From the NCBI GenBank assembly GCA_947649205.1, contig CANSQM010000016.1, positions 1 to 64,000 of the forward strand: a stretch of DNA of 64,000 bases, written 5' to 3'. Both the position numbers and the translations under genes were made by a program. The DNA comes from an uncultured Enterorhabdus sp. (GTDB lineage Bacteria; Actinomycetota; Coriobacteriia; Coriobacteriales; Eggerthellaceae). Within the stretch, counting starts at the first letter, position 1; the number at the start of each line of letters is the position of its first letter. Below the pieces are notes generated by a model. The model was not told the DNA's origin. It saw nothing but the letters and a program-made list of their open reading frames with translations, and searched no databases. Shown here piece after piece: positions 1-8,482 of the stretch.

Positions 1-447
1 GCGGGCCCGCTCGTAGCTCTCCATGGAAGAGCGGGTCATGTCGTAGCTCTCCTGAGACGAGAGCGGGGGCACCACCCGCGTGCGCCGCGAGGTTGCCGGC
101 GCGGGGGCAGCGGCCCCCTGGCGTCGGGCGGCGGGCTCGGCCTCGCGCTGGGCACGATAGGCCTCCTGCTCGCGCTGCTGGGCTGCCAGGGCCTCCTGGC
201 GCGCCAGGCGGTCGGCGTTGCGCTGAGCGGCGCTGGCCGCCGTGGACTGGGCCGCCTGCTGGGAGCGCAGCCGCGCGTTGCGGGCGCGCATCTCGTCTTG
301 GGAGGCGTAGGATTGCAGAATGCTCTCGCGGGAGGGACGGGTGGTTATCTTGCCGCGGGAGCCCGTGGCGGGGCGCGGAGCGGGATCCGCGGGGGGATAA
401 TCAGGGGTGCCCGACTGAGCGGCGCGATCGTCTTCGTAGGTTCCCAT
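1..447 (-). CDS. Hypothetical protein, Gln/Arg/Ala-rich (N-terminal part)
   Basis: An open frame runs leftward from an ATG at 447 off the window edge, giving 149 residues with no stop. It begins MGTYEDDRAAQSGTPDYPP and is rich in Ala, Gln, Arg and Glu with no hydrophobic segment in the visible part. The middle (about residues 50-105) is a likely charged helix or coiled coil with repeated RxAQ/QREQEA patterns. An AGAGG-type ribosome site lies 5-10 nt before the ATG. No family is recognised. The rest of the gene, and any C-terminal domain or membrane anchor, lies outside the window. Confidence 0.55.
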   Translation of the reverse strand, partial: MGTYEDDRAAQSGTPDYPPADPAPRPATGSRGKITTRPSRESILQSYASQDEMRARNARLRSQQAAQSTAASAAQRNADRLARQEALAAQQREQEAYRAQREAEPAARRQGAAAPAPATSRRTRVVPPLSSQESYDMTRSSMESYERAR

Positions 448-950
448 GGAGATCAACCTCTTGTTCGTCTGTCGTGCGTTTCAAGCTCGTTTGTGGCTGC
501 GCCGACCGCCTCGCGGCGGGCGCGGTTGCTTCCGTTGGAATTCTCAAGCCGATACAGTATAGGGGAACTCGCCGGCGATCTGCGGGAAAACGCCCGCTCT
601 TCGCTAATTTTCTACGGCCGGATGGCCGCTCTCGGCCGCCGTGGGCACCTCAGGCCCTCCTCCTTCATTCCTCCGCAATCCGGGCCGCTTCTGTTTGCAC
701 CGTGTCAACAACGGCAACGGTCGGACAACGGAGCCGCCACGGAACGATGGCAATGTGCCGCGAATATGAACCGAGCCGAACAGGCTTCCAACAAATGCCC
801 GATCAGAGCCTATTTCTTACCTTCCCACCCTATGATAGTCCCCGACAGACGGCCCCGGCGCTCCCCTCGCCGCAGCGCCTCCGTACTCCCGCCCGACCGA
901 CCCCGCGGAGCCGTCGCTCAGTCGGGGCCCCTCGTGAAAGGAAGCAGGTT
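448..950. other. 503-bp divergent intergenic region
   Basis: Sits between the leftward hypothetical gene and the rightward sortase-like gene, so it should carry both promoters. A TATACT hexamer on the minus strand at 556-561 and a TATGAT hexamer on the plus strand at 831-836 are the best -10 candidates. Neither has a convincing -35 box at the right distance. No RNA gene or mobile-element remnant is evident. The open frames crossing it lack ribosome sites and have unlikely compositions. Confidence 0.35.
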
Positions 951-1766
951 ATGAAGGCACCGAAGGTTCTGGCGGCATCGCTCACATCCGTGGCGGCCCT
1001 GTGCCTGGCCGGCGGCCTCGCCTTCGCCCTGGAGCCCGTCGATCCCGCGACGCGCCCCATGCCCGAGAAGGCCCAGGACACCTCCATCACCAAGCAGGTA
1101 GCCTCCATCATCATCTACGAAGACCAGGAAGAGGCCGTGGCCATTGCTACGGAATTCGAAGCCATCCACGACCAGCTGGCCCTCCAGGCCGTGGCCGAAC
1201 GGGCCCAGCTGGCCCGCGACCACAACCGCACCGATGAAACGGCCACCGCCGACGATTCGGCCGCCGAGGACGCCGCAGCGGCCGAGACCGCCCCGGAAGT
1301 GACCGAGGAGGAGGCCGTCGATGTGGAACCCGTGGACGTCGAGCATCCCCTCGAGACCATCTCGCCGGAGGACGTGGCCGAGCCCGATGCCATGGCGGCC
1401 GCTACCATCAATGTGAACGGCGACGTCATGGGCTACATTCCCTCCTACGAGACCGCCTCGGCCCCCTCCTCGGGCGCCGGGCTGTGGATGGGCTCCGACA
1501 GCACCACCGACGGCAGCTGGGGCTACTTCATCGGTCATAACCCCGGCTCCTTCACCTGCGTCATGACCCTGAAGAACGGCGACCCCGTGACCGTCTGCGA
1601 CAGCGACGGCAACGCCCGCACCTACTATGTCGTGGACGAGTTCATCGTGCCCGACGACACCTACTGGGAGGACATCCAGTCCCACGTGACCGACTACGGG
1701 GAGTCCATCATCCTGCAAACCTGCTGCGGCGACAACGCGCACTACCGGGTGGTCATCGCCAACTGA
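951..1766 (+). CDS. Secreted sortase-like cysteine protein
   Basis: 271 residues from the ATG at 951, preceded by a GAAAGGAAG ribosome site; the frame is open further upstream but has no better start. Residues 1-27 form a signal peptide ending near AFA/LEP. An acidic Ala/Glu-rich linker spans about 95-150. The C-terminal 120 residues look like a sortase fold: His196 in YFIGHNPG, Cys258 in SIILQTC and Arg266 in HYRVVIA match the sortase His, TLxTC Cys and Arg. Unusual points are the acidic linker and a second Cys directly after the catalytic one. It could act on the surface proteins encoded at 8.7 and 11.1 kb, but that is inference, and a sortase-fold protein with another activity is possible. 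Confidence 0.55.
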   Translation: MKAPKVLAASLTSVAALCLAGGLAFALEPVDPATRPMPEKAQDTSITKQVASIIIYEDQEEAVAIATEFEAIHDQLALQAVAERAQLARDHNRTDETATADDSAAEDAAAAETAPEVTEEEAVDVEPVDVEHPLETISPEDVAEPDAMAAATINVNGDVMGYIPSYETASAPSSGAGLWMGSDSTTDGSWGYFIGHNPGSFTCVMTLKNGDPVTVCDSDGNARTYYVVDEFIVPDDTYWEDIQSHVTDYGESIILQTCCGDNAHYRVVIAN

Positions 1767-1883
1767 CGCGACCTCCCCTTCCCCCAAGGGCCGTCCGACT
1801 CACCCCCACAGCGCGGACGGCCCTTGTTTGCGCCCTCCCACGGTACAATGGGGGCGAACGCACCCCCTCGCGAAAGGAGCCCC

Positions 1884-2819
1884 ATGGCCCGACTTGGCGT
1901 CATCGACCTCGGATCGAATTCCGTGCGACTGGTCATCTACGAGGCCCGCAAGGACGCGGCCGCCCCCAAGCCCTTCCGCATCCTCGCCGACGAGAAGAAG
2001 ATGGCAGGGCTGTCGGCCTACGTCGTCGACGGGCAGTTCAGCGCCGCCGGCATCGAGCGGGCCGCGGCCATTCTCAGCGACCACCTGAAGATCGCCCGCA
2101 ACCTCTCCTGCGACCGGGTGGACATCTTCGCCACCGCCGTGCTGCGCAACTGCGCGAACTCCGCCTTCGCCGTGGCCGCCATTGAGGAGGCCATCGAGCA
2201 CCCCATCTTCCTCCTGTCGGGGGAAGAGGAGGCCGACCTCGGCCTGGCCGGGGCCCGCATCGGCCAGGATCTGGGCCGGGGCACCCTCGTGGACATCGGC
2301 GGCGGCTCCACCGAGCTGACGGCCTTGAACGAGCACGGGCGGCGCCCCCACCACGGGGCCAGTACGAGCCTGCCCCAGGGCAGCGTGTCCTCCTATGCGC
2401 AGTTCGTGGCCGTTATCCTGCCCGAGGCCGCGGAATGCCGGGCCATCGCCGAGGGGTTGCTCTCCCATCTGGATCGCCTGAGCGAGCAGAGCCGCCAGCA
2501 GCTGCGCGGCGAGCGCTTCTACGGCATCGGCGGCTCGGTGCGGGCCGTCGTGAAGATGCAGGCCCAGGCCTTAGGGTTACCCGCGAAACCACCGCTCATT
2601 AAGCGGGCCGCGCTGGAAGCCCTGTTCGACCTGATGGAAAGCGATCGCGCCGCCTTCGCCCACGGGGCCGTGAAGGCCTGCCCCGACCGCGTGCACACCC
2701 TCGTGCCGGGCATGGTCATCCTGCGCACCCTCATGGAGGCCCTCGGGGCCGGCGAGGTGGCCGTGTGCAAGTACGGCATCCGCGAGGGCTACCTCGTGAA
2801 GCGCATGCTGAAGGACTAG
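1884..2819 (+). CDS. Ppx/GppA family exopolyphosphatase/pppGpp phosphatase
   Basis: 311 residues starting at ATG 1884 behind GAAAGGAGC. Ppx/GppA proteins hydrolyse terminal phosphates of polyphosphate or convert pppGpp to ppGpp in the cytoplasm. The actin-like ATPase-fold motifs are clear: VIDLGSNSVRL near the N-terminus, LVDIGGGSTEL near residue 140, a glycine motif YGIGGSVRAV near 213, and KYGIREGYL at the C-terminus. The length matches the short, single-module members (about 300 residues), so the C-terminal HD-like half of E. coli Ppx is absent. The stop overlaps the convergent gene by 4 nt. Which substrate it uses cannot be told from sequence. Confidence 0.9.
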   Translation: MARLGVIDLGSNSVRLVIYEARKDAAAPKPFRILADEKKMAGLSAYVVDGQFSAAGIERAAAILSDHLKIARNLSCDRVDIFATAVLRNCANSAFAVAAIEEAIEHPIFLLSGEEEADLGLAGARIGQDLGRGTLVDIGGGSTELTALNEHGRRPHHGASTSLPQGSVSSYAQFVAVILPEAAECRAIAEGLLSHLDRLSEQSRQQLRGERFYGIGGSVRAVVKMQAQALGLPAKPPLIKRAALEALFDLMESDRAAFAHGAVKACPDRVHTLVPGMVILRTLMEALGAGEVAVCKYGIREGYLVKRMLKD

Positions 2820-3484
2820 GAGGCGCCCTGCTCGGCCACGAGGCGACGGGCCTTCTCCATGACAGCCCGCTCGAGCGCGCGGATATCCGGCGGCGTCCAG
2901 CTGATGGCGTCGGCGCCGGCGGCGATGGTGGCCGTCACCGAGGCCTCGGTGGGACCGCCCGTGGCGATGATGGGCAGCTCGGGGTAGCGGCCGCGCAGGG
3001 CCCTCACCACATCGGTCGTGGCGGCGCCGGCGGCCACGTTCACCATGTTCGCCCCCGCCGCGATCTGGCGGGCGGCCACGGCGTCGTCGGCGCAGACGGT
3101 CACCACCACCGGCACGTTCAGCCGCTCGGTGAGGGCGCTCACGGTTTCCACGGGAATGGAGGTGTTCACCACCACGGCGGCCACGCCCTGCATCTCGGAG
3201 TGCAGCGCCACCTCCACGCAGCGCTCGCCATGGGTGATGGAGCCGCCCACGCCGTTGAGCACCGGGCGCTGGGAGGCGGCCACGAGGGCCTGGGTGATGG
3301 CCGGCTGGCAGGTGAAGGGGTACACGGCCAGCACCGCATCGGCGTTGCAGTGGCAGATGACGGCCAGATCGGTGGAGAAGACGAGCGAGCGGATGCGGCG
3401 CCCCTGGAGGAAGATGCCCGGGGCCTCGCGGATAACCGCGGGCACGGCCAAATCGGCGGCGAATATGGGGGTCGGCTCGTGCAT
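2816..3484 (-). CDS. TIM-barrel-like protein, function unknown
   Basis: 222 residues from ATG 3484, chosen because GGGAGAG lies 5 nt upstream; an in-frame ATG at 3517 would add 11 basic residues with no ribosome site. The second half reads like beta/alpha-barrel strands: VPVVVTVCADDA, GANMVNVAAGAAT, LPIIATGGPTEASV, GADAISWTPP. The ATGGPT segment resembles a phosphate-binding loop of KDPG-aldolase or IGPS-type barrels. No catalytic set was identified. It is convergent with the Ppx gene, overlapping stops by 4 nt. A TGTTA-AGTG-TAACA inverted repeat at 3525-3538, 41 nt upstream, may be an operator. Confidence 0.7.
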   Translation of the reverse strand: MHEPTPIFAADLAVPAVIREAPGIFLQGRRIRSLVFSTDLAVICHCNADAVLAVYPFTCQPAITQALVAASQRPVLNGVGGSITHGERCVEVALHSEMQGVAAVVVNTSIPVETVSALTERLNVPVVVTVCADDAVAARQIAAGANMVNVAAGAATTDVVRALRGRYPELPIIATGGPTEASVTATIAAGADAISWTPPDIRALERAVMEKARRLVAEQGAS

Positions 3485-3524
3485 GGGTCTCTCCCGTCGT
3501 CTCTTCAGGGCCGTCAAGCAAACT

Positions 3525-3538
3525 TGTTAAGTGTAACA
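3525..3538. promoter_or_regulatory. Inverted repeat TGTTA-N4-TAACA, possible operator
   Basis: Perfect 5-bp arms with a 4-nt centre in the 223-bp divergent region between the TIM-barrel gene (minus) and thrH (plus). It lies about 40 nt upstream of the minus-strand start. The size suits a small dimeric repressor. There is no other support. Confidence 0.25.
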
Positions 3539-3707
3539 GGGGAAGTCGGCCTGGTGCCCCGCGGCTCGGCCCGGTGGCCCGATCCGTTGCCGAGCCGTCG
3601 CGCCCGCAACCTTCTGCGGAGAATTCCCCGCTCCCAACGGTGACCGGAGCGCTTATCGGATACCCTTCCCCTAGAGTCCGTTCCCCTCAACCGTTAGGAG
3701 CTGCGCC

Positions 3708-4307
3708 ATGAACGTTGTATGCCTGGACCTGGAAGGCGTGCTGGTGCCGGAGATTTGGATCGCCTTCGCCGAGGAGGCGGGCATCCCCGAGCTGCGCCGC
3801 ACCACCCGCGACGAGCCGGATTACGACAAGCTCATGGCCTGGCGCCTCGGCATCCTGGCCGAGCACGGCCTGGGTCTGGCCGACGTGCAGGCCACCATCG
3901 CGAAGATCGAGCCCATGGAGGGCGCCCGGGCCTTCCTCGACGAGCTGCGCTCCCTCACCCAGGTCATCATCATCTCCGACACCTTCGAGCAGTTCGCCCG
4001 GCCCCTCATGGAGAAGCTGGGATGGCCCACCCTGTTCTGCAACGAGCTGATCGTGGCCGAGGACGGCACCATCACCGACTTCGCCATGCGCTGCCCCGAG
4101 AGCAAGCTCACCACGGTGCGGGCGCTCCACTCCTGCGGCATCGAGACCATCGCCGCCGGCGACTCCCACAACGACCTGGGCATGATCTTGCATTCCAAGG
4201 CCGGCTTCCTGTTCCGCTCCACCGATGCCATCAAGACGGAGCACCCCGAGCTGCCGGCCCTGGAAACCTACGACGAGCTGCTGGCCGCCATCAAGGCCGC
4301 CCTGTAG
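3708..4307 (+). CDS. thrH: ThrH: phosphoserine phosphatase/homoserine phosphotransferase
   Basis: 199 residues from ATG 3708 after TTAGGAG. A HAD-superfamily enzyme that dephosphorylates phosphoserine and can transfer the phosphate to homoserine, linking serine and threonine synthesis. HAD motif I is CLDLEGVLVPE at the N-terminus; the DLEG form in place of DxDxT/V is the ThrH signature. Motif II is IIISDTFEQF near residue 89 and motif III/IV is AAGDSHNDLGM near 155. Length matches ThrH (about 200). Its stop codon directly abuts the GTG of elp3, so it is first gene of a four-gene run ending at 7553. Confidence 0.92.
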   Translation: MNVVCLDLEGVLVPEIWIAFAEEAGIPELRRTTRDEPDYDKLMAWRLGILAEHGLGLADVQATIAKIEPMEGARAFLDELRSLTQVIIISDTFEQFARPLMEKLGWPTLFCNELIVAEDGTITDFAMRCPESKLTTVRALHSCGIETIAAGDSHNDLGMILHSKAGFLFRSTDAIKTEHPELPALETYDELLAAIKAAL

Positions 4308-6359
4308 GTGGAAGAGGCCCTGCTGGAAATAATCGCTGCGCTGAAGGCGGGCGAGGACGTTGACGGCGCCTGGTTGGACAAGCTCGTGCGCCGGCACAAC
4401 CGCGCGGCCCACGACAGCACGCGCCAGGTGGCGAAGCGGCGCCTGCTGCCGTTCTACCTGCGCGTGAAGGCCGAGGAGCCGGAGCGCTGGGCGATGTGGA
4501 ACGTGAGCGCCGCGGAGGATGCGGCCTTGGTGCGGCTGCTCCAGGCCAAGCCGCGGCGCACCGCCTCGGGCGTGGCAACGATTACCGTGCTCACGAAGCC
4601 CTGGCCCTGCTCGGGGGCGTGCGTCTTCTGCCCCAGCGACATCCGCATGCCCAAGAGCTACCTGGCCGACGAGCCCGCCTGCCAGCGGGCCGAGCGCTGC
4701 TGGTTCGACCCCTTCCTCCAGGTAGAGGCGCGGCTGCGGGCGCTCACGGCCATGGGGCACGTCACCGACAAGGTGGAGCTCATCGTGCTCGGGGGCACCT
4801 GGAGCGACTACCCCGAGGCCTACCAGCGCTGGTTCATCGGCGAGCTGTTCCGCGCCCTGAACCTGCCCGATAACGAACGGGCAGCCGAGGCCGCGGCGCG
4901 CCGGGCCCGCTACGAGGCCCAGGGCCGCCCACGCGAGCGCGACGAGCTGGCGGCCCTGACCGCCCCGCTACAGGCGCGCATCGACAACGGCGAGCTCACC
5001 TACAACGAGGCCTGGAAGCTGCTGTGGGGCACCGACCCGGCCTGCGGCTCTGTCGACGCCCGCAGGGGCGGGGCCATGCCCCCTCCGCCAGCCGCAGCCC
5101 CGCGCCCGTGCGGGGACGACGGGCCCACCGCGGGGAACGCCCCCGCGCCGGAGCCGCAGGACCTCTCCTGGGAGGATCTCGCGACCCTGCACCGCGCCAA
5201 CGAGGAGGCGGCCAAGCGCGTCGTGGGGCTCGTGGTGGAGACGCGGCCCGACCTGGTCACGGCCGCCAGCTGCCGCACCCTGCGGGCCCTGGGCTGCACC
5301 AAGGTGCAGATCGGCATCCAGAGCCTGAGCGACGAGGTGCTCGCGGTCAACGGCCGCGCCCTCACCGCCAAGCGTATCGCTTGCGCCATGGCCCTGCTGC
5401 GCCTGTTCGGCTTCAAGAGCCACGTGCACTTCATGGTGAACCTGCTCGGCGCCACGCCCGCGGCCGACGTCGCCGACTACCGCCGTCTCGTCACCGACCC
5501 GGCCTTCCTTCCCGACGAGGTGAAGCTGTACCCCTGCTGCCTCGTGGCCAGCGCCGCGCTCACCGACCGCTTCCGCGACGGTGCCTGGCACCCCTATACG
5601 GAAGAGGAACTCGTGGGGGTGCTCGCGGCCGACGTGCTGGCCACGCCCCCCTTCACGCGCATCTCCCGCATGATCCGCGACATATCGGCCACCGACATCC
5701 TCGTGGGCAACAAGAAGACGAACCTGCGCCAGGTGGTGGAAGCGGCCGTGGCGGAGGCGGGCGAGCCGGCGCGGGAGATTCGCAGCCGGGAGATCTCCGT
5801 GGAGGGGGCCGATACCGAGACGCTTTCCCTGGAGACCATTACCTACGCCACCACCGTGAGCGAGGAGCGCTTCCTCCAGTGGACCACCCCCACGGGCAAG
5901 ATCGCCGGCTTCCTGCGCCTATCGCTGCCCCGGGAAGAGGCCTTGGGGCTGATAGCCGCCGACGGCCATGGGCGATCAGCTGCCTTCCCCGCCCCGGGCG
6001 AGTCCGTGGGCGCCGTGGCCGCGGATGACCGCGATCGCCCGAACAGCTTCCCCGCCCCGGACGAGGCCCCACTACCAGCGACCACGAACCGCCCCGGGCA
6101 GGCGGGCAGCTTCCCCGTCCGGGGCGAGGCCATGATTCGCGAGGTGCACGTGTACGGGAAGGTGGCCGCCCTGCACCGCACCGGCGAGGGGACCCAGCAT
6201 CTGGGCCTCGGGCGGACCCTCGTGGAAGAGGCCTGCCGCCAGGCAGCGGCTGCGGGCTTCACGGCCGTGAACGTCATCAGCGCCGTGGGCACCCGCGCCT
6301 ACTACCGCCGCCTCGGCTTCACCGACGCCGGCCTCTACCAAAGGCGCGATCTCCCATGA
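4308..6359 (+). CDS. elp3: Elp3-type tRNA U34 carboxymethyltransferase (radical SAM + GNAT)
   Basis: 683 residues from a GTG directly after the thrH stop. Elp3 uses radical SAM chemistry and acetyl-CoA to build carboxymethyl-uridine at the tRNA wobble position. The radical SAM cysteines are C101, C105 and C108 in CSGACVFCPSD. The Elp3 hallmarks VVGLVVETRPDLVT, KVQIGIQSLSDEVL, KSHVHFMVNLLG and FTRISRMIRDISATDI follow. The last 80 residues are a GNAT domain (HLGLGRTLVEEA, GTRAYYRRLGF). Bacterial and archaeal single-protein Elp3 is about 500-550 residues; the excess here is two Pro/Ala-rich insertions (about residues 245-285 and 545-605). Start choice is uncertain because no good ribosome site precedes it; coupling to thrH is likely. 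Confidence 0.9.
   Translation: MEEALLEIIAALKAGEDVDGAWLDKLVRRHNRAAHDSTRQVAKRRLLPFYLRVKAEEPERWAMWNVSAAEDAALVRLLQAKPRRTASGVATITVLTKPWPCSGACVFCPSDIRMPKSYLADEPACQRAERCWFDPFLQVEARLRALTAMGHVTDKVELIVLGGTWSDYPEAYQRWFIGELFRALNLPDNERAAEAAARRARYEAQGRPRERDELAALTAPLQARIDNGELTYNEAWKLLWGTDPACGSVDARRGGAMPPPPAAAPRPCGDDGPTAGNAPAPEPQDLSWEDLATLHRANEEAAKRVVGLVVETRPDLVTAASCRTLRALGCTKVQIGIQSLSDEVLAVNGRALTAKRIACAMALLRLFGFKSHVHFMVNLLGATPAADVADYRRLVTDPAFLPDEVKLYPCCLVASAALTDRFRDGAWHPYTEEELVGVLAADVLATPPFTRISRMIRDISATDILVGNKKTNLRQVVEAAVAEAGEPAREIRSREISVEGADTETLSLETITYATTVSEERFLQWTTPTGKIAGFLRLSLPREEALGLIAADGHGRSAAFPAPGESVGAVAADDRDRPNSFPAPDEAPLPATTNRPGQAGSFPVRGEAMIREVHVYGKVAALHRTGEGTQHLGLGRTLVEEACRQAAAAGFTAVNVISAVGTRAYYRRLGFTDAGLYQRRDLP
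5977..6129 (+). repeat. In-frame ~63-67-nt tandem repeat inside elp3
   Basis: Three imperfect copies of a block centred on CAGCTTCCCCGCCCCGG start at 5977, 6044 and 6107. They encode AAFPAPGES, NSFPAPDEA and GSFPVRGEA, repeating every 21-22 residues. The block sits between the radical SAM core and the GNAT domain, where other Elp3 proteins have a short linker. A fourth 16-nt relative lies in the next gene at 6636-6651, read in another context as STASPAPA. It looks like expansion of a small GC-rich element tolerated in coding sequence. Confidence 0.55.
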
Positions 6360-7138
6360 GCTACGACAGCGATACCCTCCGGCGCCTGAGCGCCCTCACG
6401 ACCGACTTCTATGCCCGTAAGGCCGCCTCGTTCTCGGCTACGCGCCAGGCTCCCTGGGACGGTTGGGACCGGGCGCTGGCCGCCGTGGCCGAGGCCGACC
6501 CCGCCCTGCTCGCGGGGCCCTTGCGCCTGCTCGATGTGGGGTGCGGCAACCTGCGCTTCGAGCGGTTCCTCGCCGAGCGCTCAACAGGCCCGCTGTCCGT
6601 CATCGCCCTGGACAACTGCGACCCCCTCGTCTCAACAGCTTCCCCGGCCCCTGCAACCGCCGAGATCGACTTCCGCTCCCTCGACATTGCAACCGCCCTC
6701 ATCGACGGCGATCTGGAGCGCCACCTTCCCCAGAATTCCTGCGCCATGGCCGTGGCCTTCGGGTTCATGCACCACCTGGCCGCGCCGGCCCAGCGCCGCG
6801 CCCTGTTGGACGGCCTCGCGGGAGCCGTGCGCCCCGGTGGCTTCGTCCTGGTGTCGTTCTGGCAGTTCCTGCGCGACGAGCGCATCGCCGCCAAGGCCGC
6901 AGCCGCCACCGACCATGGAAGAGCGGCCCTCGGCCTGCCCGCCTTCGCCCCGGGCGACTACCTGCTCGGCTGGCAGCATGCCGAGGACGTCTACCGTTTC
7001 TGCCACCACGCGACCGACGAGGAAATCGACGGCCTGATCGCCAATCTCTCGCTGCCCTGCCGCGAGATCGCCCGCTTCTCGGCCGACGGCAAGAGCGGCG
7101 ACCTCAACTGCTACGTTGTGCTGCGGCGCCTCCTGTGA
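6356..7138 (+). CDS. SAM-dependent methyltransferase resembling Trm9/ALKBH8-MT
   Basis: 260 residues; its ATG overlaps the elp3 stop (ATGA), so the two are translationally coupled. Class I methyltransferase motifs are LRLLDVGCGN (SAM loop, near residue 58), VIALDNCDPLV, and the post-II motif AMAVAFGFMHHL. The N-terminus FYARKAASFSATRQAPWDGW resembles the Trm9 signature with its HFSxTRxxPW pattern. The C-terminus ends SGDLNCYVVLRR, reminiscent of the Trm9 GELE tail. Trm9 methylates cm5U34 made by Elp3 to mcm5U34, so the coupling supports a tRNA wobble pathway. Family membership is solid; the Trm9-like role is inference. Confidence 0.75.
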   Translation: MSYDSDTLRRLSALTTDFYARKAASFSATRQAPWDGWDRALAAVAEADPALLAGPLRLLDVGCGNLRFERFLAERSTGPLSVIALDNCDPLVSTASPAPATAEIDFRSLDIATALIDGDLERHLPQNSCAMAVAFGFMHHLAAPAQRRALLDGLAGAVRPGGFVLVSFWQFLRDERIAAKAAAATDHGRAALGLPAFAPGDYLLGWQHAEDVYRFCHHATDEEIDGLIANLSLPCREIARFSADGKSGDLNCYVVLRRLL

Positions 7139-7199
7139 ACTTTCCGCAAACGGCGCCTCGCCGCGATCGCGGCCCGCGTCATCTGCTAAGGTAGCGCCC

Positions 7200-7553
7200 A
7201 TGACACGCACCCCCGACACCCCAGCCGTCGCCCGCCGTCGCGAGCGCGAGCAGCGCACCATCTCCCAGATGGTGGCGGTCTACTGCGCCGGAAACCACGA
7301 TCGCGCGAACCGCACCGAGACGAGCCACAGCGGCGAGCCCATCTGCCCCGATTGCAAAACCATCGACGAGTACTGCGTGCGCCGCACCGAACGGTGCCGT
7401 TCCATGGCCCACAAGACCAGCTGCGAGGCATGCGGCAACCACTGCTACGCCCCCGCCGAGCGCGAGCGCATCCGCGCCGTCATGCGCTACGCCGGCCCCC
7501 GGATGATGCTCCACCACCCCGTGGCTGCCATCCGTCATCTCCTGGGGAAATAG
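7200..7553 (+). CDS. YgbA-family (nitrous oxide-stimulated promoter) protein
   Basis: 117 residues from ATG 7200 with AAGG about 9 nt upstream. Matches the YgbA_NO family: an early RRREREQRTISQMVAVYC segment, Cys pairs in ICPDCKTIDEYC, SCEACGNHCYAP, and the closing RYAGPRMMLHHPVAAIRHLL. The conserved Cys/His residues suggest metal or NO chemistry. In E. coli ygbA belongs to the NO-responsive NsrR regulon and helps recovery from nitrosative stress. It is last in the thrH-elp3-methyltransferase run, 61 nt after the methyltransferase. No NsrR site was identified here. Confidence 0.85.
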   Translation: MTRTPDTPAVARRREREQRTISQMVAVYCAGNHDRANRTETSHSGEPICPDCKTIDEYCVRRTERCRSMAHKTSCEACGNHCYAPAERERIRAVMRYAGPRMMLHHPVAAIRHLLGK

Positions 7554-7581
7554 CCGCCGAGCACCGCCCGGGCCGCAGGCC

Positions 7582-8325
7582 CTAAGCCAGCCCCCGCAGA
7601 TGCCGATGGAAGGCCTCACGCGTGGCCGTGCTCCGCTGACGGCTGACTGGCAGGCGCTCGCCCGTGGAGAGGGCGATGGTCTTGCCGTCCACCCAATCGA
7701 TGTAGTTCATATTCACGAGAAAGCTCATGTGGCTGCGCACGAAGCAGCCGGGCAGGCGCTCCTCGAATTCCGAGAGCTTGGCGTAGGTCTCCACCGTGCC
7801 GTCTACCATGTGCACCGACACCTTCCGACGGTTGCTCTCCAGGTAGATGATCTTCCCCACCGGCAGCCGGCGCACCACGCCGCCCGAGGTGACGGGCAGA
7901 TAGCTGCTCGTGCGCGAGGCCAGCCGTTCCAGGGCCTTCCCGAGCGCCGCATGGAGCTGCTCGGATTTCACCGGCTTCAGAAGGAAATACACGTGGGAGG
8001 TCTCGTAGACCGGCGTGCAGTACTCCGGATAGCCCGTAACGTAGATCACCTGGGTGGCGCAACCCTCGGGAAAGAGAGAAGCCACCGCCTGAATGCCATC
8101 GGCGAAACGGCCGGGCGCCTCGCCGACGCGCACGTCCATGAGGCAGATATCCACCGGCCCATGCGTGGCCTGGTAGGCGATGAGGTCCTCGATGCTGGTG
8201 AAACTCTGCACCTCGAAGCCGTCGGCTACCGGGCATTGCGCGATGAGGTCCAGTAAAATATCGCACTGACGCGGATCGTCGTCCACAACGGCCAAGGTGT
8301 ACACAGGTCGATCTTCCTCACTCAT
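7582..8325 (-). CDS. LytTR-family response regulator (RR1)
   Basis: 247 residues from ATG 8325 (MSEED), with GGAACGAA just upstream; ATG 8343 is an alternative. Residues 8-130 are a receiver domain: acidic pair D15-D17 in AVVDDDPRQ, phospho-acceptor D64 in ICLMDVRVG, and the YVTGYPEYCTPVYE and FLLKPV segments that are typical of AgrA/LytR-type receivers. Residues about 145-245 are a LytTR DNA-binding domain (IIYLESNRRKVSVHMVDG, CFVRSHMSFLVNMNYIDWVDG). It is closely like RR2 at 21.7-22.4 kb. No histidine kinase is adjacent; the nearest candidates are the split kinases at 14.6-18.7 kb. The surface protein gene at 8703 is divergent and a plausible target. Confidence 0.92.
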   Translation of the reverse strand: MSEEDRPVYTLAVVDDDPRQCDILLDLIAQCPVADGFEVQSFTSIEDLIAYQATHGPVDICLMDVRVGEAPGRFADGIQAVASLFPEGCATQVIYVTGYPEYCTPVYETSHVYFLLKPVKSEQLHAALGKALERLASRTSSYLPVTSGGVVRRLPVGKIIYLESNRRKVSVHMVDGTVETYAKLSEFEERLPGCFVRSHMSFLVNMNYIDWVDGKTIALSTGERLPVSRQRSTATREAFHRHLRGLA

Positions 8326-8482
8326 AGCTTCGTTCCAATTCAACGGCGACCGCGTGCATCCAGCGCGACGACGCCATGTTCCACATTATCGCAAAAGCGC
8401 GCGGGGCGCTCGGGCCCATGTCACAATCAGTCGCATCGGGGTAACAAAATGCAGGGACCCCTCCGCAAACGGGCTGGGAACG

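Noticed and set aside
918..1787. 289-codon minus-strand frame opposite the sortase-like gene
   Set aside because: Gly/Val/His-rich shadow frame; no start signals, and the plus-strand gene is well supported.
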